Under the pieces are notes generated by a model. That model was not told the DNA's origin. It saw only the letters and a program-made list of their open reading frames with translations, and did no database searches. A DNA stretch of 10,297 nucleotides from Chloroflexi bacterium UBA6077 (GTDB taxonomy: Bacteria > Chloroflexota > UBA6077): assembly GCA_002436065.1 (NCBI GenBank), contig DIXP01000096.1:72254-82550 (forward strand), given 5' to 3'. Below, piece by piece: positions 1 through 6,791 of the stretch (its first letter is position 1; each line of letters begins with the position of its first letter). The position numbers and the translations under genes were made by a program.

Positions 1-53
1 CTTAGGGCTGTTGCTCTTCCTTGAAATCACAGGGGTGGGGTCTGATCCCCCTC

Positions 54-78
54 AGCCCAACGGCTTCAGCCTCGGGCT
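54..78 (-). terminator. Candidate hairpin just after gyrA stop
   Basis: On the minus strand the last base of the gyrA TGA stop begins a GC-rich nested inverted repeat: AGCCC pairs with GGGCT, and GGCT pairs with AGCC inside it. A second short GGGG/CCCC hairpin follows at 37-50. Neither is followed by a run of T residues, so this would be an atypical, U-tract-less terminator or simply a stable 3' end. The inverted repeat is directly visible; the terminator role is inferred from its position. Confidence 0.3.
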
Positions 79-2651
79 CACCCCTCGAACTCCGACTCCG
101 CCGTGCCGTTCTCGCTCGGCCTCGCCGGCTCCAACGGCTCCATCTCCTCGGCTTCCTCGGACTCAGCCAGGGCAGAAGCCTCGGATCCGCCGTTGGAACC
201 ACCCTCACCCAGCCCCGATCGCCCAGGAGTCTCGTCGCCGTTGGTCAGGGAGATGCAGGCCACCCTGTCACCCTCTCGCAGGTTCATCACACTGACACCT
301 TGGGAGGACCTACCGTAGCAAGGTATGTGCTCCACCGGCGTCCTGATCACCAATCCGCCGGCGGAGATCGCCACCAACTCGTCTGCCGGATCCACCACCC
401 GAGCCGCGGCCACCGGGCCGGTCTTCTCCGTCACCTTCAGCGCAATCACACCACTACCGCCTCTCCCCTGCGGAGAGAACTCCCCCAACGCGGTGCGCTT
501 CCCAAAGCCGTTGGCAGTCACCAGCAGCAGGTCCAACTCCGGGTCCACGATCTCCATGGATACCAGGCGGTCCTCACCGTCCAGCCGTATGCCACGAACC
601 CCGCCGCTTGTTCGCGAGGCGGCCCTGAGCACCGACTCGCCGAAGCGGACCGACTTCCCCTGCTCGGTGACAAGGATCGCCTCGGAACCCTTGCTGCAGT
701 AGTGCACCGACACCAGTTCGTCGCCATCCTCGAGTGACATGGCGATCAACCCGTTGGAGCGCACGCTGGAGAACTCCCGCAGCGGCGTCTTCTTGATCTC
801 GCCCCGCCGGGTGGCCATCAGGAAGTAGTCCCCCTCATCGAAGCTCGGCACCGCCTCCACAGCCGTCACCGTCTCCCTCGGGTCCAGCGAGATCAGGTTG
901 ATGACGGGAAGGCCCTTGGCCTGGCGATTGGACTCGGGCACCTCATAAGCCTTGAGCTGGTACACCTTGCCCCGATCGGTGAAGAACAGCAGGTTGTCGT
1001 GGGTATCCGCCACCAGCATGTAGCGTAGGGCGTCCTCCTCGCGGAACACCATCCCCTTGATCCCCTTGCCGCCCCGGTGCTGAGCCTGGTAGGTATCGCA
1101 CGGCAGCCGCTTGACGTAGCCACGCTGGCTCAGGGTGATCATCACCTGCTGGTGCTCGATCAAGTCCTCATCCCTGAACTCGTTCGCCTCCGCCGACACG
1201 ATCCGGGTCCGCCGCTCGTCGCCGTACTTCGCCTTCAGATCCTGCAGATCGTCCCGCACCAGGTAAAGGATCTTCTGCGGGTTGGACAGCAGGTCCTCCA
1301 GGTAGGCGATGGTTCGCATCACCTCGGCGTACTCATCCAGGATCTTGCTTCGCTCCAGCGCGGCCAGCCTCCGCAACTGCATATCCAGGATCGCCTTCGC
1401 CTGCAGCTCGCTGAGGCCAAACCGGGCCGTCAGGGTATCCATCGCCAGCTCGGCCGAGGCCGAACCACGGATTATGCGGATCACCTCGTCCAGGTTGTCC
1501 AGCGCGATCTTGAGCCCTTCCAAGATGTGAGCGCGGGCGCGGGCCTTCTCCAGTTCGAAGGCGGTCCGGCGTGTAAGCACCACCTGGCGGTGCTCCAGCC
1601 AGTAGGCGAGAGCCCGCTTCAGGGTCAGCACCCTGGGTTGGTCATCCACCAGTGCCAGCATGTTGACGCCAAAGGCCGACTGCATAGCCGTGTGCTTGAA
1701 TAGCCGGTTCAACACCGCTTGCGGCCTGGCGTCCCGCTTCACCTCGATGACGATTCGCATCCCATCCCTATCCGACTCGTCGCGTAGGTCGGAGATACCA
1801 TCGATCCGCTTGTCCTTGACCATCTCGGCGATCTTCTCGATCAGGTTCGCCTTGTTGACCTGGTACGGAAGCTCCGTGACTATAATGTGGAACCGCCCGC
1901 CCTTGGACTCCTCGATGTTCGTCTTTGCCCGCATCAGCACCCGGCCGCGGCCGGTGGCGTACGCTGTCTTGATCCCCTCGGTGCCCAGGATCAGCCCTCC
2001 TGTCGGGAAGTCCGGACCCTTCACGAAGCCGTACAACTCCTCGACCGTGGCATCGGGGTTCTCGATCAGGTAGGCCAGCGCATCGGCGATCTCGCCCAGG
2101 TTGTGGGGTGGGATGTTGGTTGCCATCCCCACGGCGATGCCCGCCGACCCATTGCACAGCAGATTCGGGAACCGGGAGGGCAGCACCACCGGCTCCTTCC
2201 GAGTGGCGTCGTAGTTGGGCACAAAATCGACTGTGTCCTTGTCGATATCGGCCATCATCTCCATGGCAATAGCGGTCATCCGCGCCTCGGTGTATCGCAT
2301 GGCCGCCGGGGGGTCACCGTCGATGGATCCGAAGTTGCCCTGGCCGTCGGCCAGGGGGTAACGCATATTGAACTCCTGGGCCATGCGGGCCAGGGTGGGG
2401 TAGATGACCGCCTCACCGTGGGGATGGTAGTTGCCCGAGGTGTCGCCGCAGATCTTGGCGCACTTCCTGTGGGCACGGTTGGGGGCGAGATTGAGGTCGT
2501 GCATCGCCACCAGGATGCGCCGCTGCGACGGCTTCAGCCCGTCACGCGCATCGGGCAGGGCCCTGGAGACGATGACGCTCATAGCGTAGTCCAGGTAGGA
2601 GCTCTTCATCTCCTCCTCGACCATCACCGGCTTCACTTTTCCTATGTCCAT
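78..2651 (-). CDS. gyrA: DNA gyrase subunit A
   Basis: GyrA is the DNA-cleaving and DNA-wrapping subunit of the A2B2 gyrase, which introduces negative supercoils using ATP hydrolysed by GyrB. The 857-residue product is full length. Residues 1-490 form the breakage-reunion domain, with the catalytic Arg119-Tyr120 pair in AMRYTEAR. The GyrA box QHRGGKG is at 524-530; with the C-terminal beta-pinwheel it marks gyrase rather than topoisomerase IV. The last ~55 residues (803-857) form a Ser/Gly/Glu-rich acidic tail, which in E. coli gyrase modulates wrapping. In the quinolone-resistance region the E. coli Ser83 and Asp87 positions are Ala81 and Pro85. The ATG at 2651 is preceded by GAGG seven bases upstream, overlapping the stop of the antitoxin gene, so the two genes are probably translationally coupled. 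No separate gyrA promoter can fit in the 4-nt gap, though one inside the upstream gene is possible. Confidence 0.98.
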   Translation of the reverse strand: MDIGKVKPVMVEEEMKSSYLDYAMSVIVSRALPDARDGLKPSQRRILVAMHDLNLAPNRAHRKCAKICGDTSGNYHPHGEAVIYPTLARMAQEFNMRYPLADGQGNFGSIDGDPPAAMRYTEARMTAIAMEMMADIDKDTVDFVPNYDATRKEPVVLPSRFPNLLCNGSAGIAVGMATNIPPHNLGEIADALAYLIENPDATVEELYGFVKGPDFPTGGLILGTEGIKTAYATGRGRVLMRAKTNIEESKGGRFHIIVTELPYQVNKANLIEKIAEMVKDKRIDGISDLRDESDRDGMRIVIEVKRDARPQAVLNRLFKHTAMQSAFGVNMLALVDDQPRVLTLKRALAYWLEHRQVVLTRRTAFELEKARARAHILEGLKIALDNLDEVIRIIRGSASAELAMDTLTARFGLSELQAKAILDMQLRRLAALERSKILDEYAEVMRTIAYLEDLLSNPQKILYLVRDDLQDLKAKYGDERRTRIVSAEANEFRDEDLIEHQQVMITLSQRGYVKRLPCDTYQAQHRGGKGIKGMVFREEDALRYMLVADTHDNLLFFTDRGKVYQLKAYEVPESNRQAKGLPVINLISLDPRETVTAVEAVPSFDEGDYFLMATRRGEIKKTPLREFSSVRSNGLIAMSLEDGDELVSVHYCSKGSEAILVTEQGKSVRFGESVLRAASRTSGGVRGIRLDGEDRLVSMEIVDPELDLLLVTANGFGKRTALGEFSPQGRGGSGVIALKVTEKTGPVAAARVVDPADELVAISAGGLVIRTPVEHIPCYGRSSQGVSVMNLREGDRVACISLTNGDETPGRSGLGEGGSNGGSEASALAESEEAEEMEPLEPARPSENGTAESEFEG

Positions 2652-2655
2652 GAGG

Positions 2656-2886
2656 CTACCTCGATGTCAACGGCGGACCATCCCGCCGATCCGGTTCATC
2701 CTGAACCGCAGCCTGCTTCGGCCCTGAAAGGCCCTCCGTCAGCTTCCGATACTCGTCCATCCCAAGTATGACGGCGACCGGCTTTCCCTGCTTCTCGACG
2801 ACGAAGGTCTCACCGCCAAAGTGGGCGCGTCCAATGATCTCAGCAAAGTTGTTGCGGGCATCGGCAGCCCGAATCTTGGTGGGCAT
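2656..2886 (-). CDS. Phd/YefM-family antitoxin-like protein (orphan)
   Basis: The 76-residue product has the Phd/YefM N-terminal DNA-binding fold. The sequence MPTKIRAADARNNFAEIIG is followed by the basic/hydrophobic strand pair GGETFVVEKQGKPVAVILGMDEYRKL (read as residues 24-49). Family members bind operator DNA in their own promoter and use a C-terminal tail to neutralise a partner toxin. Here the tail (residues ~52-76) is short, Pro/Asp/Arg-rich and not recognisable as a toxin-binding segment, and no toxin gene is adjacent. The frame stays open to an ATG at 2967, but that start lies upstream of the promoter at 2908-2936. The ATG at 2886 has AGGAGA at a good distance and begins exactly where family homology begins. 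The stop is 4 nt before gyrA, so the protein probably autoregulates itself and gyrA together. Family is likely; the biological role is inferred. Confidence 0.85.
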   Translation of the reverse strand: MPTKIRAADARNNFAEIIGRAHFGGETFVVEKQGKPVAVILGMDEYRKLTEGLSGPKQAAVQDEPDRRDGPPLTSR

Positions 2887-2895
2887 TGCGGCTCT

Positions 2896-2915
2896 CCTAT
2901 ACCCTATAGTATAGG
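2896..2915. promoter_or_regulatory. Palindromic operator over the -10 box
   Basis: CCTATAGTATAGG at 2903-2915 is a perfect palindrome around a central G and contains the -10 hexamer. A third CCTATA half-site follows at 2896-2901, spaced one base away. Phd/YefM antitoxins repress their own promoters by binding short palindromes at this position, so this is the likely autoregulatory operator. The sequence symmetry is seen; binding is inferred. Confidence 0.6.
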
Positions 2916-2936
2916 ACAAAACGTACAAAATGTCAA
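2908..2936 (-). promoter_or_regulatory. Promoter of antitoxin-gyrA operon
   Basis: On the minus strand, TTGACA (2936-2931) is followed after exactly 17 bases by TATACT (2913-2908), close to the sigma-70 consensus. Transcription would start near 2901, giving a short leader that includes the AGGAGA Shine-Dalgarno. The -35 begins just past the TGA stop of the lyase-family gene, so the genes are packed without spare DNA. This promoter decides the start of the antitoxin gene at 2886 rather than 2967. Confidence 0.75.
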
Positions 2937-2938
2937 AA

Positions 2939-3811
2939 TCAGCCGCGGTGCACGAAGCGGTCGTCAAGCTGCTGGATGGCCGGAAGCCCCAGGATCTCGT
3001 TGTACTCCTGGAAGGAGACCATACGATCCCGGGCGCTGTTGGTGCTCCCGCTAGCCTTAAGTTCGGCCAGCGCCTTCATAGCCGCCCAGACGACAGTGTA
3101 GCGCAGCGTGCCCGGATAGGTTGCGAGCCGGTAGCCCATTGCCTCCAGCTCACCCAGAGGAACCAGGGATGCCTCTCCCGCCTCGTCCATGTTGACCTTC
3201 AGCGGCATGTTCAGTCCTTCACCGATCGCCTTCAACGGCTCTCGGCCACCGGTGGTGTGGACGTTGATGATGTCCGCCCCCGCATCGGCGTAAGCCCTGC
3301 CGCGCTTGATGGCCGCTTCCAGCCCCTCCGTCTTGGCCGCATCGGTCCTGGCCATGATGATGAAGTCGGGATCCTTGCGCGCCCAGATGGCCGCCTCCAG
3401 TTTCCCAACCATCTCCTCGGTGGAGATCAATCGCCTGGCACCGGCCATGTGGCCACAACGCTTTGGCGCCTCCTGGTCTTCTATCGCTATGCCGGCGATA
3501 CCGGCGGCCTCAAACTCCTGCACGGTCCTGATCACGTTGAGGGCACTGCCATATCCGGTGTCGGCGTCGGCCACCACCGGTATGTCCACCGCACTGGCGA
3601 TGCGATGGCCCTGCTCCACGATCTCCGTCATGGTCAGCAACCCCACATCTGGTTTCCCCAGCAGCGCCGCCGACACCCCGTTGCCGGTAATGGAGACCGC
3701 TTGGAACCCTGCCCGCTCCACGATTCTGGCACCGAGGGCGTCGAAAACCCCCGGAGCAACCACAATCTTGCCCTGGTCAATTAGCTTGCGAAGCTGCGTT
3801 GCCTTGTGCAC
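2939..3811 (-). CDS. Isocitrate lyase/PEP mutase superfamily enzyme (2-methylisocitrate lyase-like)
   Basis: The 290-residue TIM-barrel protein is about the length of PrpB (2-methylisocitrate lyase). Family marks in order are VAPGVFDALGARI (18-30), the Mg-binding DADTGYG (82-88), EDQ (111-113), and the lyase loop KRCGH (117-121) with its catalytic Cys119. MARTDA follows at 153-158. The Cys loop points to a C-C bond lyase (2-methylisocitrate, dimethylmalate or a related substrate) rather than PEP mutase, whose loop differs. The exact substrate cannot be told from sequence, because carboxyPEP mutase-annotated relatives and oxaloacetate hydrolases look alike. No methylcitrate synthase or dehydratase lies nearby to support the propionate pathway. 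The start is GTG at 3811 with AAAGGA about nine bases upstream, and family homology begins immediately after it. The stop lies 2 nt from the antitoxin promoter -35. The enzyme would be cytosolic. Confidence 0.88.
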   Translation of the reverse strand: MHKATQLRKLIDQGKIVVAPGVFDALGARIVERAGFQAVSITGNGVSAALLGKPDVGLLTMTEIVEQGHRIASAVDIPVVADADTGYGSALNVIRTVQEFEAAGIAGIAIEDQEAPKRCGHMAGARRLISTEEMVGKLEAAIWARKDPDFIIMARTDAAKTEGLEAAIKRGRAYADAGADIINVHTTGGREPLKAIGEGLNMPLKVNMDEAGEASLVPLGELEAMGYRLATYPGTLRYTVVWAAMKALAELKASGSTNSARDRMVSFQEYNEILGLPAIQQLDDRFVHRG

Positions 3812-4136
3812 TCTCTCTATCCTTTCTATTTGCCGGATCCTTGATGCCCAAGCTCGTCAATCCATGGCGAGCGGAAGCGGGAAGCAGCCGAAGCATACAC
3901 GAACACTGAGCACTTCATCTAGCAGCCTGTCGGAGAGAGCATCCTGAGGTCGCCTGTTCTGCCCGACAGCCTGCCTTGTCGATGTTATAGCGGCCCGGCG
4001 TGGCTGCTTAGTCCCTGTCCGGACGGGTTCGGGACGCAATCCGACTGGTCTTGGCCGTTGGAGTGCCCCCAAACCCTGGCTTAGTAGGCCGCTTCGACCC
4101 GTTTCGGCGCCTGGTGGGCGCACTTATACATAGCCG
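3812..4136. other. Gene-free stretch: lyase upstream region and probable IS1182 right end
   Basis: No convincing gene is present. The 3812-3920 part is the upstream region of the lyase gene; a TTGACG occurs on the minus strand at 3860-3855 but has no good -10 partner. An imperfect inverted repeat pairs 3922-3933 (GCAGCCTGTCGG) with 3963-3974 (CCGACAGCCTGC), 11 of 12 positions. Another short dyad, GTCCC/GGGAC around the palindrome GTCCGGAC, spans 4011-4035. Lying beyond the transposase stop, this stretch probably includes the right terminus of the IS1182-type element, but I cannot fix the exact end because the other end is lost. Confidence 0.4.
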
Positions 4137-5328
4137 TTATGGTTGGCTGAAGGCGAGGCTATGCAGTCGCTCCAGGTTGAACGCCAGACACACCAGGCAC
4201 CACTCGCCAGCCGCTGCAGCCTCGCCTCGCAACGAGAACTGGCGGAACCCCAGCACCTCCTTGATGATCCCGATGACAGGCTCAACGGTATGCTTGCGGG
4301 CCGCGTAGATCGCTTTTCCGATCTCGGTCTTCAGCTTGTAGGCCATCTGCTCCTTCGGGCTGGCGTCCTCGGGCGGCGGTGTCGGCTCCTCGGCAAACCG
4401 TTCTTGCCAACTCTGGTGGTGCGCTTCCCGACCAGTGGCTATGTAGGGATCAATGCCACGACTCTGGAACATCTCTACGGCTGGGGCGCTGAAGAAACCG
4501 TTGTCCAGCGCCGCTGCCACCGACTTACCCAACTCGGGCGAGATCGACTCCAGGGTGGGCTTCGCTTCCGCCTGGTCGTTCGGATGGTTCGACAGGGACT
4601 CACCCACGATCAGCAAGCTCGCCTGATCGACCGCCACCTGGGCGTTGTAGTCCTGGTCGAAGCCCTGGTTCGTGGCGCTCTTCATGATGCGGGAGTCCGG
4701 GTCGGTGAAGTTGTACTGGTCCTTGTCCCGAGGCCCCTGGCTCGGTGGCTGGGGCGGCCGTCCCCCGGGCTTGCGGCCGCTCTTTTCTGCCTTCTCTTCC
4801 CGCTCCCGCACCTTCGCTTCGTATTCAGCCTGTTCGGCCGCGTAACGCTCCTCGGCCCGAGCCTCCAGCACCGCCTTGGCTTCCGCCAGCCGCGCCAATC
4901 GCGCTGTGCGAACAGCCGCGCCAATCGCGCTGTGCGAACAGCCGCGCCAATCGCGCTGTGCGAAGGGCGATCTCATCGTCTACCACCAGGCCATCGGGCA
5001 ACTCCGCTTGCTCGGCCCGCTCGCCCAGGGCAAACAGCTCCTCGACCTCCAGCTGCAACTTCTGCTCGATCTCCAGCAGCCGCTTGTAGCTCACCGCGTT
5101 GCTCTTCGACGCATCCGCGTGGATCTTGGTGCCGTCAAAGCTGATCCTCCCCAGCTGCAGCACCCCGGTCAGTCGGGCCATCAACAGGATCTCGACGAAG
5201 AGCCCTTTCAACTCCGAGAGAAAGGTCTTGCGGAAGTTCGCCAGCCTGTCGTGGTCAGGGTGCCGGTTGCCGGCGACGAAGCGGAAGGGCGCCGACTCGT
5301 AGGTCCCCTGCTCGATCTTGCGTGCTGT
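4137..5328 (-). pseudogene. IS1182-family transposase, 5'-truncated and frameshifted
   Basis: This DDE transposase remnant reads in two frames. The upstream part (about 5325 down to the repeat at 4964) gives RKIEQGTYESAPFRFVAGN, then GRISFDGTKIHADASK with the first catalytic Asp, then a coiled-coil-like segment. The downstream part (to TAA at 4137) gives SRIMKSATNQGFDQDYNAQ, then AALDNGFFSAPAVE with the second Asp. It ends with YAARKHTVEPVIGIIKEVLG (catalytic Glu) and GEWCLVCLAFNLERL. The frames are separated by a 26-bp tandem repeat. With a single unit the protein would read IALRTARLARLAEAKAVLEA without interruption. About the first 100 residues normal for the family are missing; just before RKIE the sequence switches to the neighbouring DUF4143 fragment. 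All three catalytic acids survive, so the inactivation looks recent. Confidence 0.88.
4891..4964. repeat. 26-bp tandem repeat, 2.8 copies
   Basis: The unit begins CGCGCCAATCGCGCTGTGCG and ends AACAGC. Exact copies lie at 4891-4916 and 4917-4942, and a 22-base partial copy lies at 4943-4964. It sits inside the IS1182 transposase gene. Two additional units add 52 bp, which is one base out of frame and accounts exactly for the frame change. The three minus-strand readings of the unit (RTARLARL, FAQRDWRG, CSHSAIGA) appear in succession, as expected for a duplication of coding DNA. Replication slippage is the simplest origin. Confidence 0.92.
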
Positions 5329-5329
5329 T

Positions 5330-5599
5330 GAGGGGGGCGCCCTCGATCGCTTTGGCCAACCCGGCCGCCTCTTCTTCTACCGGACATCGAGTGGTGGTGA
5401 GGTGGACTTCGTCGTCCTCCCTGGGCGGCGGGCGGCAGAGTCGAAGTACGTCGATACCCCGTCAACCCGCGAAGCCCGGGCGATGGTGGCGAACTTCGGT
5501 GCTGGGCTCCTGCTAACGCGGGGCGCGATCGATCTGCGCCCGGGCGTCACGATTATTCCCGCGGCTCTCTTCTCATGGCTGCTCGACCAGCGCTGCTAG
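5330..5599 (+). pseudogene. 3' fragment of DUF4143-type ATPase gene
   Basis: The plus-strand frame encodes GRLFFYRTSSGGEVDFVV, then ESKYVDTPSTREARAM, then GAGLLLTRGAIDL, then TIIPAALFSWLLDQ before a TAG stop at 5597-5599. The pattern of an aromatic-RT-SG-EVDFV strand followed by an ExK strand matches the C-terminal DUF4143 (nuclease-like) domain of AAA ATPases often called ATP-binding or DUF4143 proteins. Third codon positions are strongly G/C, as in a native gene. The N-terminal AAA domain (Walker A and B) is absent: upstream sequence becomes the antisense IS1182 transposase at about 5325-5335. This is therefore the tail of a gene cut off by the IS or a later rearrangement. The function of intact relatives is poorly known. 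Confidence 0.6.
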
Positions 5600-5859
5600 C
5601 TGCAGTTAGAGATGGCGAGCTGCTTCCTTACCCACGGCGAGGATTGTTGAATTCAGAAGAGTCCGGGACTTCCCCCTCCTCGAGGAGCCAAGTCACCTAA
5701 ACCTCAAATATCATTGTGCCTTTTTTCCCCAGTAAGGGGTCATGCGGCTGATCCCAAGATACCGCACTACCTCATACACGTTCAGTTAGTCATTGGTAAG
5801 ATGCACGAATACTGGGACAGCGGGCCGGCTAAGATTTGTGCATGGCTGTATAAGCCACT
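5600..5859. other. Non-coding gap with a hairpin
   Basis: No gene is recognised in this 260-base gap. It is less GC-rich than the flanks. A dyad at 5667-5694 combines GACTT/AAGTC outer arms with the 12-bp palindrome CTCCTCGAGGAG at 5676-5687. A T6 tract follows about 26 bases later (5721-5726). It could be a loose 3' end for the DUF4143 gene, but the T tract is too far away for a standard terminator. A small CCCC-AGTAA-GGGG dyad lies at 5727-5739. Confidence 0.35.
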
Positions 5860-6101
5860 GTGAAGTATCGTGCTGTCGTCATAGGAAGGTGGTCGCACAT
5901 CGAGGGCAAGGCGCATGCCCTGGGGCGAGTTCTTGACAAGGGGCAGGACGAATACTTCCAGGTCGATATGCTCGGCCGGCTCGTCTTCTTCTATCTTTGG
6001 GCCGCTGAGACCCTGCCTAATGACGGCAGCCTGGCAGGGGTCGACAACAAGACGATTGCCAAGGTCTCTGCATTCCACATCCAGACGAGGATGCCGATCC
6101 A
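5860..6101 (+). pseudogene. 5' fragment of an unrecognised gene, cut by IS21 remnant
   Basis: The frame from GTG 5860 gives about 80 residues, including YFQVDMLGRLVFFYLWAAE and LPNDGSLAGVDNKTIAKV, with predominantly G/C third positions, so it was probably coding. The hydrophobic-aromatic run LVFFYLWA followed by DGSL reminds me of the N-termini of phage or mobile-element replication-associated proteins that begin with a short helical module, but I cannot name the family. There is no good Shine-Dalgarno before the GTG, so the true start is uncertain. At about 6101 the frame enters DNA antisense to istA and stops at 6153. The 3' part has been lost. Confidence 0.4.
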
Positions 6102-6768
6102 GTGGCTGCTGGGCATGTGCTCGGGCAACGTCGTATGTCCCCCCTTCACGTAGCTCCGCCCGTGGCTCGCCGCCCTCTTCCCCTTGTGGAAGCACTCCAC
6201 CGTCTCGGCGGTGGCCTGTAGCTCCATCGGATTCTTAAGCAGTTGGTAGGGGACGGAGTAGTAGTGGCCCTCGAACTCGACGTGGTAGTCGATGTTGGCC
6301 CTGACCTTCTTCCACTCGGCGTACTCGTAGCGGTCTTCGGGCAGCGGCCGCAGGGCGGACCTGTCCAAGGTGTCGAAGAGGCTCTTCCGGCTGCCAGGCA
6401 GCTTGTGGAAGGGCCTGGTGTTGAGACGCTCCATCAGCCCCCGGATCGCCTGGTTCAACTCCGTCAGAGAGAAGAACACTCGGTTCCGCAGCCGAGCCAG
6501 GATCCATCTCTCTACCACCTGCACCCCCACCTCGGCCTTCGCCTTGTCCCTCGGCCTCGCCACCCTGGCTGGGATCACCGCCACACCATAGTGGGCCGCC
6601 ATCTCCTGGTAGGTCGGGTTGATGTCCGGCTCGTAGAAGCAGACCTTGGTGATGCTCCTCCTCAGGTTGTCGGGGACGACCACCTCGGGGGTGCCCCCCA
6701 GGAAACCGAAGCAGCGCGCGTGGGAGCCGATCCAGTCGGAGAGCCCCTGAGTCCAGGTGGCCTTGACA
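6102..6768 (-). pseudogene. istA: IS21-family transposase IstA remnant, truncated at both ends
   Basis: The minus frame reads TQGLSDWIGSHARCFGFLGG, then TPEVVVPDNLRRSITKVCFY, where the Asp of PDN (codon 6671-6669) is the second catalytic acid of the rve/DDE domain. RPRDKAKAEVGVQVVERWIL follows, with the third acid in KAKAE (codon 6533-6531). The C-terminal region then gives VEFEGHYYSVPYQLL and GRSYVKGGHTTLPEHMPSSH. The helix-turn-helix N-terminus and the first catalytic Asp are missing. Homology begins at ATWTQ, close to 6765. The usual C-terminal tail after HMPSSH is missing too, because the frame enters unrelated DNA at about 6101 and runs on to 5991. No istB helper ATPase gene follows. This is an immobile fragment. 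Confidence 0.85.
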
Positions 6769-6791
6769 GTACAAAGAGTTGAACATACAAT
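6763..6791 (+). promoter_or_regulatory. Promoter of tetR-glycosyltransferase operon
   Basis: TTGACA at 6763-6768 is followed after 17 bases by TACAAT at 6786-6791, one mismatch from the -10 consensus. Transcription would begin near 6798, inside the large palindrome, so a bound repressor would block it. The -35 hexamer lies at the very edge of the IS21 remnant and may be partly supplied by it. Confidence 0.7.

Noticed and set aside
21..737. Plus-strand open frames across the gyrA 3' half
   Set aside because: They are shadows of the full-length gyrA on the minus strand and show no family features.
2887..2967. N-terminal extension of the antitoxin to an ATG at 2967 (103 residues)
   Set aside because: The extension lies across and upstream of the TTGACA/TATACT promoter, has no family homology, and the ATG at 2886 has a proper Shine-Dalgarno.
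2652..2967. A toxin partner next to the antitoxin
   Set aside because: The downstream gene is gyrA and the upstream gene is a metabolic enzyme; no small toxin-like frame is present between or overlapping them.
4891..4964. CRISPR array
   Set aside because: The repeats are directly adjacent without spacers and lie inside a transposase reading frame.
4143..5144. Long plus-strand open frame of 333 codons
   Set aside because: It is antisense to the IS1182 transposase, whose motifs on the minus strand are unmistakable; high GC keeps the opposite frame open.
5721..5739. T6 tract beside a CCCC/GGGG dyad as a terminator
   Set aside because: On the plus strand the T tract precedes rather than follows the dyad, and on the minus strand it becomes an A tract; neither fits a rho-independent terminator.
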